DNA of 64,000 nucleotides from Granulicella sp. L56 (lineage in GTDB: Bacteria > Acidobacteriota > Terriglobia > Terriglobales > Acidobacteriaceae): NCBI RefSeq assembly GCF_009765835.1, contig NZ_LMUS01000001.1, positions 434,001 to 498,000 of the forward strand, written 5' to 3'. Below are positions 24,520 through 33,594 of the stretch, piece by piece (within the stretch, counting starts at the first letter, position 1; each line of letters begins with the position of its first letter). Under the pieces are notes generated by a model. That model ran no database searches. It saw nothing but the letters and a program-made list of their open reading frames with translations, and had not been told where the DNA came from. A program made the position numbers and the translations under genes.

Positions 24520-24596
24520 TGGTAGCGTTACCGGGGCTCGAACCCGGACTCTTCGCCTTGAGAGGGCGACGTGTTAACCAGTTACACCATAACGCC
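24520..24596 (-). tRNA. tRNA-Glu (CUC)
   Basis: Complete cloverleaf on the reverse strand: acceptor GGCGTTA with TAACGCT, anticodon loop CTCTCAA (anticodon CUC), T arm CCGGG-TTCGAGC-CCCGG, encoded CCA. It lies 79 bp upstream of the UUC isoacceptor, so the two Glu tRNAs form a tandem pair. Confidence 0.95.
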
Positions 24597-24687
24597 AGAA
24601 GGGAGGAAGTTCTCTGCTGCGATGGGTTAAGTATAGCAGAACTTGGGGGTGTTTTAGTGGAGAACAAGCAACTGCAAAAACCAAATA

Positions 24688-24780
24688 TGGGGGTTCTTCG
24701 CTGCGCTCAGAATGACAAGCGGAAACAACGGCAACTGCAACCGCAGATCCCTACGGGATGACAAACAAAAAGACAGGCAA
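24688..24780. repeat. Composite of intergenic repeats, families B and C
   Basis: GGGGTTCTTCGCTGCGCTCA then GAATGAC (family B type, inverted relative to 6384) is followed by CCGCAGATCCCTACGGGATG, ACAAACAAAAAG (family C, as at 18501). The 230-bp gap between the tRNAs and the DUF507 genes holds nothing else that I see. Confidence 0.55.
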
Positions 24781-24826
24781 CTACAACGACAGAAGCAAAA
24801 CCTGCGCGACGCGAATACGGCGCGAT

Positions 24827-25102
24827 TTACAGGCCGAGTTTTTTGACCTCGTCGTTATAGTACTTGCGGTAGAGGATGTCCCACTCCTGCGAGCCTTCCA
24901 TGATGATCTTGCGCTGCGAGGCGATCTTCAGCCGGGCCGCTGCGTCGATCCTGGTCTCTTCGAGGAGAAGCTTTTCGAGGGCCTTGCGGGCCTCCTGCCG
25001 GATGGTATTGCGATCTTCGAGAAAGTCGCACTCGGGAATCTCGGCGAGGGTGTCGGCTATGGTGTGGGCGAGCTTATTGAGTTTGTCGCGGGAGATTCTC
25101 AC
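24827..25102 (-). CDS. DUF507-family protein, second of a tandem pair
   Basis: A 91-aa helical protein, MRISRDKLNKLAHTIADTLA then IRQEARKALEKLLLEETRID and a C-terminal YRKYYNDEVKKLGL. This fits DUF507, small charged proteins of unknown role found in Acidobacteria and Deltaproteobacteria. It overlaps the upstream paralogue by 4 bp (ATGA). It has no signal peptide or membrane segment. Confidence 0.82.
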   Translation of the reverse strand: MRISRDKLNKLAHTIADTLAEIPECDFLEDRNTIRQEARKALEKLLLEETRIDAAARLKIASQRKIIMEGSQEWDILYRKYYNDEVKKLGL

Positions 25103-25377
25103 AGCACCGCCTTGTACTTGCGGGCCAGCTCGTTCTTCACCTTTTTGAACATCTCGGGGTAGCTGGCTCCGGTCTTGAGCATGTCGTCCTGGAAGGCTTC
25201 GAGGATGACGCGAACTTCGTCGTTGATACGATCCTCCAGCGCCAGTTCTTCGATCATGGCGGCTGTAACCCGCTCCTCGAGAACAGCAGGCTTGGCGGTT
25301 TCGATCATCTTCTCGGCAACGAGGTGCTTGAGGGTCTGGCGCGCCAGATATCCAACGTAATCTTTAGAAAAAATCAT
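25099..25377 (-). CDS. DUF507-family protein, first of a tandem pair
   Basis: A 92-aa charged helical protein, MIFSKDYVGYLARQTLKHLV, then ALEDRINDEVRVILEAFQDD and NELARKYKAVL. It is a diverged paralogue of the next gene, sharing the R-x-L-K...I/L-x-D/E layout and the K-Y ending. The ATGA overlap implies co-translation, perhaps as a hetero-complex (inference). Confidence 0.82.
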   Translation of the reverse strand: MIFSKDYVGYLARQTLKHLVAEKMIETAKPAVLEERVTAAMIEELALEDRINDEVRVILEAFQDDMLKTGASYPEMFKKVKNELARKYKAVL

Positions 25378-25437
25378 TGACTTTCACTCGAATATATCAT
25401 GCGTGTCTATCACTTGTAGCGGACCTTCGCCGAGGCG

Positions 25438-25803
25438 CTACTTCTGTTTTGGCGCTGGCCTGTGTGGGCAATGCTCGGTATTGAGGCAGGTTGCGGGGAG
25501 GCGCAGGCGCTCCACGGGACGGCCATGCAGTAGATGCTCGGTGACAATTTCATCCACGTCTTTAAGCTGGACAAAGCCGTACCAGACGGCCTCGGGATAG
25601 ACCACCACGGTTGGGCCGTGTTCGCATTGATCGAGGCAGCCGGACTCGTTGGCGCGGACGAGATGCTTGAGGCCAGCGTCTTTGAGGGCGTCCTTGAAGG
25701 CGGATTTGAGCTTTTTGCTGCCATGGGGAAGGCAGCTCGGACGGGGCGCGGATTCGTCGCGCTCGTTGGTACAGATGAAGACGTGATGTTTAAATTCCGG
25801 CAC
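25438..25803 (-). CDS. Thioredoxin-like [2Fe-2S] ferredoxin
   Basis: A 121-aa protein of the thioredoxin-fold ferredoxin type (NuoE-like). The four cluster Cys are Cys11 (HHVFICTNERD), Cys24 (RPSCLPHGS), Cys56 and Cys60 (SGCLDQCEHGPTVVVYP). I use the GTG at 25803, because the reading frame before it overlaps the divergent gene at 25876 and encodes no recognisable sequence. Electron carrier function is by family; its partner is unknown. Confidence 0.87.
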   Translation of the reverse strand: MPEFKHHVFICTNERDESAPRPSCLPHGSKKLKSAFKDALKDAGLKHLVRANESGCLDQCEHGPTVVVYPEAVWYGFVQLKDVDEIVTEHLLHGRPVERLRLPATCLNTEHCPHRPAPKQK

Positions 25804-25875
25804 GGCTGGATTTCCTGTTCCTGGTCTCGTTTTGCAACGGCGGATCGTGCGGGCCTCGTAGCTTTCTGAGACAAT

Positions 25876-26349
25876 ATGAGATCGATGCAACCAGACAATC
25901 TTATCTCGCTTAAAGACGACATGATAGCGTTCATCGCTGGCCATGGGATGCGCCGGCTGAATGCCTATGTCACCGAAGACGTTCCCACCGTCCTATTTGA
26001 AGAAGAAAACCCGGACGGATGGAAGGATTTTGTCGAACATGCGAAGGCGGCTGGCGCTCCCTTTGTGACGATGAGCGAGGTGGTGCTGGAGAAGTCGGAC
26101 ATTGCGATCCTGCTCGAACAGATTCGCGATCAGACGTTTCCGGACGATGAGGCCGCGGAGCTGGACGACGCTGAATACCTGGTCAATTACGTGGGAAAGA
26201 TCGGCTATCTGCAGCTCGGGTTTGCACATCAGGGCGTGATGTTCGTCTTTGAGGTTGCCACAGACTGGTATGACCGTTTTCAGGACCTTCTGGAGACTGT
26301 GTCCGAGCTTGGCGGCATTGTGCTCGATGACCACGAGAGCGACGAGTAG
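25876..26349 (+). CDS. Conserved hypothetical acidic protein
   Basis: A 157-aa acidic soluble protein (VTEDVPTVLFEEENPDGWKD; FPDDEAAELDDAEYLVNYVG) with a C-terminal acidic tail. I recognise no family and see no signal peptide. It ends 5 bp before recJ, so the two are likely co-transcribed. A role with RecJ is only a guess from position. Confidence 0.7.
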   Translation: MRSMQPDNLISLKDDMIAFIAGHGMRRLNAYVTEDVPTVLFEEENPDGWKDFVEHAKAAGAPFVTMSEVVLEKSDIAILLEQIRDQTFPDDEAAELDDAEYLVNYVGKIGYLQLGFAHQGVMFVFEVATDWYDRFQDLLETVSELGGIVLDDHESDE

Positions 26350-26354
26350 GCAAA

Positions 26355-28166
26355 ATGATCTCCGCCCAGAATGGGCTTCGACAGGAATGGGCAGTCGCTT
26401 CGCCTGATGCCGATGTAGTGGGGCGGCTTGCGCGTGAATTAGGGTGCCCGGATGCCATTGCTGCGTTGCTTGTGTCGCGCGGCATTGTCGATGTAGCCGC
26501 GGCACAGACATTTTTCAATCCCTCTCTTGATGATCTGATTGACCCGATGCTGATGCTCGGGATGCGAGAGGCAGTCGCACGAATCCAGCAGGCCGTTCGC
26601 GGGGGAGAGCCGATCCTGATCTACGGCGACTACGACGTGGACGGCACCACTGCCACCGTATTGCTGAAGACGGCAATCGAGCGCACAGCCACGAAAGATT
26701 GCCCCGCGGTCGTGACCTATCATGTGCCGCATCGGCTGCGCGAAGGTTACGGGATGCAAACCGGCGTGCTGGGTGCTGCTGCTGCGTCCGGGGTGCGGCT
26801 GGTGATCAGCGTCGATACCGGAATTCGAGCGTTTGCTGCGGCCGATGAGGCCAAAGCACTGGGGCTCGATCTAATTGTCACGGACCATCATCTTCCCGAT
26901 GACGCGGTCGGGGTTCCTCACGCGATTGCCGTCGTCAACCCGGCGCAGGAGGGGTGCGGCTATCCCTTCAAGTCTCTTTGCGGAGCAGGGGTGGCTTTCA
27001 AACTCGCCCATGCGATTTTGTCTGCTGCCGCCGATACCGAGGAAGGTCGCGCGAAATTGCGGAACAGTCTGGTTCCCTCTTTTCTGAAGTTGGTAGCCAT
27101 TGCGACCATCGCGGATTCGGTTCCACTGGAGGGAGAAAATCGGGTGATTGCGGCGCTTGGCCTGCGCGAGCTTCGGAACCCGGTGCAGCCCGGATTGCGA
27201 GCCTTGATGCAGGTGGCGCAGATACCGGCCAATCGCCCTCCTACAGCGACCGAGGTCGGCTTTCGGCTGGCACCGCGTATCAATGCCGCAGGCCGAATGG
27301 ATATCGCGAGCGACGTCGTCGAACTCTTTCTGACCAGAGACGTAGAGCTGGCCTCTAAACTGGCAGAAAAGCTGAACCGGCTGAACGAAGACCGGAGGGC
27401 GACCGAGGCCAGGGCACTTGAGGACATTGAGGTGCAACTCGCCTCTTTGCGAGACGGTGACGGCACGTTTCCATCTGAGTGCATCGTTCTGGACGACCCG
27501 AGCTGGCATCGGGGGGTGCTTGGGATTCTGGCATCGCGAATCGTCGATCGCACCGGGCGTCCGGCGCTGGTGTTGACCCATGAAGATGGCCATGCGCATG
27601 GCTCGGGCCGCTCTATCGCCGGATTTCACTTGCTCGACGCTCTGACCGCGATTCATGCAGACGGCGAATTGTTTACCCGATTCGGCGGCCATACTCATGC
27701 TGTGGGCTTTTCCTTGCCCTCGGAGAGCGTTGCGACTTTACGAACGCGAATGCGGAACTATAGCTCGTCCATATTGGATGGACCGCTGCTTGCTCCGCCA
27801 CTGGAGTGCGACGTCGAGCTTTCGTTGAATGACCTTACGCCGGAGTTCTTCGACTGGTTGACGCGCTGCGGCCCGTTTGGGATCGGTAATCGGGAGCCTG
27901 TCTTTGCAACTCGCGGAGTAACGCTGTCGGCTGACGTGAGGCTGATCAAGGAAAAGCATGTCTGCCTGCAACTGTGCCAGGGCTCCAACCCTGCACGATT
28001 TAGCGCATTGGGCTGGAGCCGCGGGGCGGTGGACTGGCCAGCGCGCTGTGCGGAGATGGAATTGCGGCGGGGCTCGATTGTGGATATCGCCTATCGGCTG
28101 AAGGGGGCAATGAATCCTCAGTTCCCCGGCCTCGAACTTGAATTACTCGACCTTAAATTGAGCTGA
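26355..28166 (+). CDS. recJ: Single-strand DNA exonuclease RecJ
   Basis: 5'-3' ssDNA exonuclease in recombination and mismatch repair. The 603-aa product has the DHH-family motifs: DYDVDGTTATVLL (residues 92-104), VISVDTGI near 150, the DHH triad Asp177-His178-His179 (IVTDHHLPDD), and DHHA1 with GRSIAGFHLLDAL and RFGGHTHAVGFSL near residues 420-455. All metal-ligand Asp/His are present. The upstream hypothetical gene is 5 bp away. Confidence 0.96.
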   Translation: MISAQNGLRQEWAVASPDADVVGRLARELGCPDAIAALLVSRGIVDVAAAQTFFNPSLDDLIDPMLMLGMREAVARIQQAVRGGEPILIYGDYDVDGTTATVLLKTAIERTATKDCPAVVTYHVPHRLREGYGMQTGVLGAAAASGVRLVISVDTGIRAFAAADEAKALGLDLIVTDHHLPDDAVGVPHAIAVVNPAQEGCGYPFKSLCGAGVAFKLAHAILSAAADTEEGRAKLRNSLVPSFLKLVAIATIADSVPLEGENRVIAALGLRELRNPVQPGLRALMQVAQIPANRPPTATEVGFRLAPRINAAGRMDIASDVVELFLTRDVELASKLAEKLNRLNEDRRATEARALEDIEVQLASLRDGDGTFPSECIVLDDPSWHRGVLGILASRIVDRTGRPALVLTHEDGHAHGSGRSIAGFHLLDALTAIHADGELFTRFGGHTHAVGFSLPSESVATLRTRMRNYSSSILDGPLLAPPLECDVELSLNDLTPEFFDWLTRCGPFGIGNREPVFATRGVTLSADVRLIKEKHVCLQLCQGSNPARFSALGWSRGAVDWPARCAEMELRRGSIVDIAYRLKGAMNPQFPGLELELLDLKLS

Positions 28167-28261
28167 AGGCTCCGCACCCGACTATGTACCTGTTCGGAGA
28201 CTCAAATTTTCCTGCTCCGTTTCCAGTGCATGAGCGTCTTATATACTGAAAATTCAAACTG

Positions 28262-29509
28262 ATGCCGACAACCGATACAAGACGCCTGAATCCCTTTGCG
28301 CTATTGGGCATCCTGCTCGGAGTCGTTCTTCTCGTCGTTGTGGTCGTTCGCTCGTTTACGCGCGAAGTAGTGGAGATCCGGGCGGCCGCAGTAACTCACC
28401 AGAATCTGGTCAAGTCCGTTCCTACGAATGGCAAAGTCGAGCCGATCAGCGACTTTCGTGCTCATGCGGAAGGACCGGGCGTGGTGGCGAAGATTTATGT
28501 CAAGGTCGGACAGAAAGTAAAGTCCGGCGATCTGCTGATCAAGATGGACGATGCCGACGCTGTGGCACGACTTGCCGCGGCCAATGCTGTCCTGCGCACC
28601 GCACAGGCAAGTATGCATGACCTGCAGCAGGGCGGCTCTCAGGATGAGCGCATTGCGTTGCAGGGAGACCTGAGCCGAAGCAGGATTCAGCAACAACAGG
28701 CGGAGAGCGATCTTACCGCGCTGAAACAGCTTCAACAAAAGGGTGCGGCTTCGGCCAGCGAAGTTGCGGCGGCGGAGCAGCGGCTTCAGACCGCGAACAG
28801 CTCTTCGCAGAATGTCCAGATGCGCAGCACCCAACGCTATAGCGGCCCTGACCGGACACGCGCCCAGGCGCAACTGGCCGACGCACAGGCCGGAGTCCTC
28901 GCTGCGCAAAAAGGATATGCGAACGTCAATGTCCGCTCGCCTCTGTCGGGCACGGTCTATGCCATCCCCGTCTCTCAGTACGATTTCGTGCAGGCAGGAC
29001 AGGACCTGGTGGACGTTGCCGACCTCAATAAAATTCAGCTCCGCGCTTATTTCGATGAACCGGAGATCGGCAATCTGGCAGCAGGACAGCCGGTCACCAT
29101 CGTCTGGGAAGGCAAACAGGGCCGGGTCTGGCATGGCCACGTCGTCCGCGTACCGACGACCGTGACCGCCTACGGATCGAGAAGCGTCGGCGAGTGCCTC
29201 ATCTCCGTAGACGACGCGAATGAGGACCTGCTTCCCAGCACGAATGTAACGGTGACTGTGACCACCCAGCAGCGGTTCAACGTTCTGAGCATTCCACGAG
29301 AGGCATTGCATACCGAACCCTCGGGGCATGATTTCGTCTACCGCGTCATCCATAACAAGCTTGTGGTCACCCCCGTCCAGGTTGGGGTAGTGAATCTCTT
29401 GCGGGTTGAGATCACTGGCGGCCTTACCGAGAAGGACACCGTTGCCCTGAGCGCAACGAACAGCAACCGTGACCTCTCGAATGGGCTTGCAGTAAAAGTA
29501 GTCGACTAA
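28262..29509 (+). CDS. Efflux periplasmic adaptor (HlyD/MacA-type)
   Basis: A 415-aa membrane-fusion protein: one N-terminal membrane anchor (LLGILLGVVLLVVVVVRSF), a lipoyl/barrel-sandwich half-motif (AKIYVKVGQKVKSGDLLIKM), a long Gln/Ala-rich coiled coil (residues about 115-200), the second half-motif (VNVRSPLSGTVYAIPVSQYD) and a beta-barrel region. It bridges an inner-membrane pump to TolC. It starts a three-gene run with a TPR protein and a TolC-like protein, but no pump gene is in the run. Confidence 0.9.
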   Translation: MPTTDTRRLNPFALLGILLGVVLLVVVVVRSFTREVVEIRAAAVTHQNLVKSVPTNGKVEPISDFRAHAEGPGVVAKIYVKVGQKVKSGDLLIKMDDADAVARLAAANAVLRTAQASMHDLQQGGSQDERIALQGDLSRSRIQQQQAESDLTALKQLQQKGAASASEVAAAEQRLQTANSSSQNVQMRSTQRYSGPDRTRAQAQLADAQAGVLAAQKGYANVNVRSPLSGTVYAIPVSQYDFVQAGQDLVDVADLNKIQLRAYFDEPEIGNLAAGQPVTIVWEGKQGRVWHGHVVRVPTTVTAYGSRSVGECLISVDDANEDLLPSTNVTVTVTTQQRFNVLSIPREALHTEPSGHDFVYRVIHNKLVVTPVQVGVVNLLRVEITGGLTEKDTVALSATNSNRDLSNGLAVKVVD

Positions 29510-29511
29510 CC

Positions 29512-30486
29512 ATGGTTCCAAAGACAAACCTGATCTACCTCCGGATTGCATTTTTACTGGTTCTGCTCTCCGGAGGCCGTCTGCTGGCCGATGACGCACA
29601 GTCAGCAAACGCGCTTCTACAGCAGGGACGCGTCGATGAAGCACACCTCTCTTTGCAGACACTCCTGGCGGCGCAACCCGGCAACTCCTATGCCCACCAA
29701 TTACTTTGCCGCGTCTATTATGCCCAGGGAATGGCGGATGCCGCGATCCAGGAGTGCGAATTGGCGGCCTCGCAAGATCCTAGCAACAGCGGCACCCAGA
29801 TGTGGCTGGGCCGCGCTTACGGGATGAAGGCTTCTCATGCCAATCCGGTTGTTGCCTTCGGCCTTGCGCGTAAGGTTCGATATGCCTTTGAGCGAGCGGT
29901 ACAGCTCGATCCGGAAAATATTCAGGCAATGAGCGACCTTGGCGAGTTCTATGTGGATGCTCCAGCAATCGTCGGTGGAGGGCTGGACAAGGCACGGGCG
30001 CTGGCCAGCCGGATGCAGCCTCGCTTTTCGTCGCAATCGCATCGCTTGCTGGCATTGATCGCCAGCGAAGACAAGGATACTGCGACCGCTGAATCGGAGT
30101 TCAAAAAAGCTGTTCTCGCAGGCAGAACGCCCGCAGCCTATATCGACCTTGGCCAGTTTTATCAGAGGCAGAACCAGCCGGATAAGGCGCTTGAAGCGCT
30201 GAAGGCAGGCATTGACGCGGACCGCAGAAAAGATGCGTCTCTGGTAGACGCGGCAAGCATTCTCACCGCCATGAACCAATCACCCCAACTCGCCGAAGAT
30301 CTGCTGCGTGAGTATCTCTCCTCCTCCGCCAAGTCGGATGATGCGCCGGCATTCAAGGTGCGTATCCAGCTCGGCGACCTTTTGGCGCATCAGGGCGACG
30401 CCGCTTCCGCGCATCGGGAGTATGCTGCCGCTGCCGCACTGGCCTCAAACTATGCACCTGCCCGTAAATCGCTGCAGGGTTCCTGA
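29512..30486 (+). CDS. Secreted TPR-repeat protein of the efflux cluster
   Basis: A 324-aa protein with a signal peptide (LRIAFLLVLLSGGRLLA) and a chain of TPRs: SANALLQQGRVDEAHLSLQT, QLLCRVYYAQGMADAAIQEC and so on to ASAHREYAAAAALASNY. It starts 2 bp after the adaptor stop, so the two are co-translated. Its place between an adaptor and an outer-membrane channel suggests a periplasmic assembly or cargo role (inference). Confidence 0.82.
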   Translation: MVPKTNLIYLRIAFLLVLLSGGRLLADDAQSANALLQQGRVDEAHLSLQTLLAAQPGNSYAHQLLCRVYYAQGMADAAIQECELAASQDPSNSGTQMWLGRAYGMKASHANPVVAFGLARKVRYAFERAVQLDPENIQAMSDLGEFYVDAPAIVGGGLDKARALASRMQPRFSSQSHRLLALIASEDKDTATAESEFKKAVLAGRTPAAYIDLGQFYQRQNQPDKALEALKAGIDADRRKDASLVDAASILTAMNQSPQLAEDLLREYLSSSAKSDDAPAFKVRIQLGDLLAHQGDAASAHREYAAAAALASNYAPARKSLQGS

Positions 30487-30502
30487 CGGAAAGAGCGATA
30501 CC

Positions 30503-31873
30503 ATGGTACGCAGCCCATCTCGAAGGAATCTCTCAGAACGCATGACCCGACTTCTCCGCCTCGCCATTACGTGTACTGTGGTCGCCGCTGGAAGTCTTCC
30601 GGCCATGGCGCAGATTTCGTTCACCTCCGCCCTGGATCTCGCGCAAAAAAACAGCCCCAGCGTCCGGATGGCGCAGGCCAATGTCGATAAGGCCAATGCC
30701 GCACTGTCGCAGTCCCGCGACGTCTATATTCCGAGCGTTGCGGGTGGTTCGGGGCTGGGCTATTCCTATGGATTTCCGGTTGGCCAGCCCTCCGTCTTCA
30801 ACTTCACCATGCAGTCGCTGGTCTTCAACTTTTCTCAGGGAGACTATATTCGGGCATCGCGCTTTGCCTTGAACGCCGCGGAACTGGCTCTGCAAGACGC
30901 ACAGCAGGCGGTGACGGAAGATGTCGCCGTCACCTATGTTGCGCTCGACCGTGATTCGCAGCGGCAGAAGGCTTTGAGCGAACAGGCAGGATACGCTACC
31001 CGTCTGATCGATATTATTCAGGAGCGCCTCGACGCAGGCCAGGACACGCCTATCGATCTCACCGGCGCACAGCTTTCAGCAGCGCAGATCAAGCTGGCTA
31101 AACTTCGCTCCGATGACGAAGCAGAGAATGATCAGGCCCATCTGGCACTCCTGATCGGTGTTCCAGCGCAAGGTCTCGGTGTCGTCAGCAGCAGCATTCC
31201 CCCGTTCACGGCACCGCCGGTTAATCTGGCGGAGTCCGCACCACAGAGCAGCCCCTCTGTCGCCTCTGCCTATGCCACCGCGAACGCTAAGCAGAAGATT
31301 GCACTGGGAGACGCACGTTATCTCTGGAGACCGCAGATTGCCTTTGCCGCGCAATATAATCGCTACGCAAAGTTCAACAACTACGACCTTTACTATTCGC
31401 ACTTTCAGCACAATAACTTCGGTATCGGGGTGGAGATCACCCTGCCGATCTTCGATATGTCCCGTCGCGCCAAGGCCCGCGAATCTGCAGCGGACGCCAT
31501 CTATGCCGCACGCGAAGCCGATCAGGCACGAGACCAGTTTCTCGAAGGCCGCCAGAAGATGCGCCACGCTACCAGTGAGCTGGCGGCGCAAGCCCAGGTT
31601 GCCGCCCTCGATCAGCAGTTGGCCCAGCAGCAACTTGATATTTTGGCTGTCCAATTGAAATCGGGGAGCGGAAATCCTTCCGCTCCGCAGATGACGCCCA
31701 AGGATGAAGAAAAATCTCGGATCGGCGAGCGAGAGAAGTTTTTGACGGTGCTCGATACCAGCTTCGAGATGCGTAAGGCAGAGATCAATCTTCTGCGGCA
31801 GACAGGCCAGCTCGAGGACTGGGTCAAATCCGTAGCGCAGTCACAATCTTCGACTGGATTGAAACCAGAATAG
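30503..31873 (+). CDS. TolC-family outer-membrane efflux channel
   Basis: The 456-aa product has a signal peptide (LRLAITCTVVAAGSLPAMAQ) and TolC-type repeats: TSALDLAQKNSPSVRMAQAN, GDYIRASRFALNAAELALQD, and the second half VASAYATANAKQKIALGDAR with GVEITLPIFDMSRRAKARES. TolC proteins form the outer-membrane duct. The ATG at 30503 follows GGAAAGAG; the next ATG at 30542 gives an equally good signal peptide. It completes the adaptor-TPR-channel set. Confidence 0.87.
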   Translation: MVRSPSRRNLSERMTRLLRLAITCTVVAAGSLPAMAQISFTSALDLAQKNSPSVRMAQANVDKANAALSQSRDVYIPSVAGGSGLGYSYGFPVGQPSVFNFTMQSLVFNFSQGDYIRASRFALNAAELALQDAQQAVTEDVAVTYVALDRDSQRQKALSEQAGYATRLIDIIQERLDAGQDTPIDLTGAQLSAAQIKLAKLRSDDEAENDQAHLALLIGVPAQGLGVVSSSIPPFTAPPVNLAESAPQSSPSVASAYATANAKQKIALGDARYLWRPQIAFAAQYNRYAKFNNYDLYYSHFQHNNFGIGVEITLPIFDMSRRAKARESAADAIYAAREADQARDQFLEGRQKMRHATSELAAQAQVAALDQQLAQQQLDILAVQLKSGSGNPSAPQMTPKDEEKSRIGEREKFLTVLDTSFEMRKAEINLLRQTGQLEDWVKSVAQSQSSTGLKPE

Positions 31874-31997
31874 CTTCGAGGACATTTTTTTCGACTACTT
31901 TTTGCCTATCTTATTGATCCGCAAAGAGTGAACCACCGTAGAGACCAAAGAAATCCCCTCAAACCCCTTAGCAAAATGGTAAACTTGGACTATTATC

Positions 31998-33482
31998 ATG
32001 CCCTTGAAAACACTGTTCTTGAACCCGCCCTCCTTCGAGAAGTTTGACGGTGGTGCCAGCTCCCGCTGGCCTGCCACTCGCGAGATCGAATCCTATTGGT
32101 ACCCTGTGTGGCTCACCTACCCGGCGGGCATGCTCGAAGGGTCCCGCCTGCTCGACGCGCCGCCGCACCATATCAAGTGGCAGGAAGTCGTCGGGATTCT
32201 GAAGGACTACGAGTTCCTCGTCCTGTTTACCAGCACGATGGGCTGGGATGGCGACCAGAAGATGGCTGAGGTCATCAAGCAGACCTATCCCTCGATCAAG
32301 ATCGCCTTCGTCGGGCCCCCGGTCACGACGTCGCCCGACAAGGCGCTCAACGAGTGCCCTGCCATCGACTTCATCTGCCGCCGCGAGTTCGACTTTTCCG
32401 TCGTCGAATATGCCAATGGCAAGCCCCTGAACGAGATCCTCGGCGTCAGCTACAAAGACGCCTCCGGCACGATCCAGCACAATCCTGACCGTCCGCAGGT
32501 TACTCCTGAGCAGCTCGACGAGATGCCCTGGGCTACCGACATCTATCACCGCGATCTCGACGTTACCAAATACAACGTTCCCTTCCTTCTTCACCCGTAC
32601 GTCGCGCTCTACTCCACCCGCGGCTGCCCGGCGCAGTGCACCTTCTGCCTTTGGCCCCAGACGCTGAGTGGCCACGCGTGGCGCAAGCGGTCTACCGATG
32701 ATGTGGCCGCCGAGATGAAGTCGGCCAAGGCCAAGTTCCCCCACGTCAAGGAGTTCTTCTTCGATGACGACACCTTCAATATCCAGAAAGCACGCACCGT
32801 CGAGCTTTGCGAGAAGCTGAAGCCCCTTGGCCTGACATGGTCCTGCACTTCGCGTGTGACGACGGACTTCGACACGCTCAAGGCCATGAAGGAAGCTGGC
32901 TGCCGCCTGCTCATCGTGGGCTATGAGTCGGGCGATCCCCAGATTCTCAAGAACATCAAGAAGGGTGCCACCGTCGAACGTGCGCTCGACTTCACCCGCG
33001 ACTGCCACAAGCTCGGCCTAGTCATTCATGGGGACTTTATCCTCGGGTTGCCTGGTGAGACGAGGGAGTCGATTCGCAACACCATAGACTTCGCCAAGCA
33101 GCTCGACTGCGAGACCATCCAGGTCTCCATCGCGCACGCCTTCCCCGGCACCGAGTTCTTCGACTATGCCAAGGAAAAGGGCTTCATCACCAATGAGGCC
33201 ATGTCCGATGACGGTGGCCATCAGATGGCGCACATCGAGTATCCCGGACTGCCTGTCGAGTACGTCATGGAGATGGTGCATAAGTTCTATGACGAATACT
33301 ACTTCCGCCCCAAGGCGGCCTTCCGTGTCGTCTGGCAGGCCATCGTCAACCGCGATGTCCCCCGCCTCTACACCGAGGCAAAGTCCTTCATGACACTCCG
33401 TTCGCAGCGCAACAAGGCCGCACTTAAGATGAAGGAAGCCAACGCCGCCAAGGCGCAGGAATCCGTCAGCATGAACGCGTAA
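31998..33482 (+). CDS. hpnJ: Hopanoid B12-binding radical-SAM protein HpnJ
   Basis: HpnJ modifies bacteriohopanetetrol side chains to the cyclitol ether form in the hopanoid pathway. The 494-aa protein starts LKTLFLNPPSFEKFDGGASS, has WYPVWLTYPAGMLEGSRLLD typical of HpnJ, a B12-binding-like N-domain, the radical-SAM triad Cys210-x3-Cys214-x2-Cys217 (STRGCPAQCTFCLWPQ) and a following EFFFDDDTFNIQ. It is alone: no shc, hpnH, hpnG or hpnI in this window. A strong terminator follows. Confidence 0.92.
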   Translation: MPLKTLFLNPPSFEKFDGGASSRWPATREIESYWYPVWLTYPAGMLEGSRLLDAPPHHIKWQEVVGILKDYEFLVLFTSTMGWDGDQKMAEVIKQTYPSIKIAFVGPPVTTSPDKALNECPAIDFICRREFDFSVVEYANGKPLNEILGVSYKDASGTIQHNPDRPQVTPEQLDEMPWATDIYHRDLDVTKYNVPFLLHPYVALYSTRGCPAQCTFCLWPQTLSGHAWRKRSTDDVAAEMKSAKAKFPHVKEFFFDDDTFNIQKARTVELCEKLKPLGLTWSCTSRVTTDFDTLKAMKEAGCRLLIVGYESGDPQILKNIKKGATVERALDFTRDCHKLGLVIHGDFILGLPGETRESIRNTIDFAKQLDCETIQVSIAHAFPGTEFFDYAKEKGFITNEAMSDDGGHQMAHIEYPGLPVEYVMEMVHKFYDEYYFRPKAAFRVVWQAIVNRDVPRLYTEAKSFMTLRSQRNKAALKMKEANAAKAQESVSMNA

Positions 33483-33497
33483 TTGATTTTTATTCCG

Positions 33498-33531
33498 AGC
33501 GGTCAGCATAGGTGATGCTGGCCGCTTTTTT
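33498..33531 (+). terminator. Rho-independent terminator of hpnJ
   Basis: AGCGGTCAGCAT, loop AGGTG, ATGCTGGCCGCT, then TTTTTT: a 12-bp stem with one wobble pair and a good T-run. Confidence 0.95.
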
Positions 33532-33594
33532 CTGGACTGCAGACTGAATCAATGGCTGGATCAACCCACTCCAATTGGGGTGATTGTTAAATCG

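Noticed and set aside
24364..24596. tRNA pair as the attachment site of a genomic island
   Set aside because: No repeated tRNA 3' end, integrase or island border was seen; the nearby IS element has its own 8-bp duplication and explains the mobile signal.
31968..33008. Long open frame opposite hpnJ
   Set aside because: Antisense to a protein with a clear radical-SAM triad; no motif of its own.
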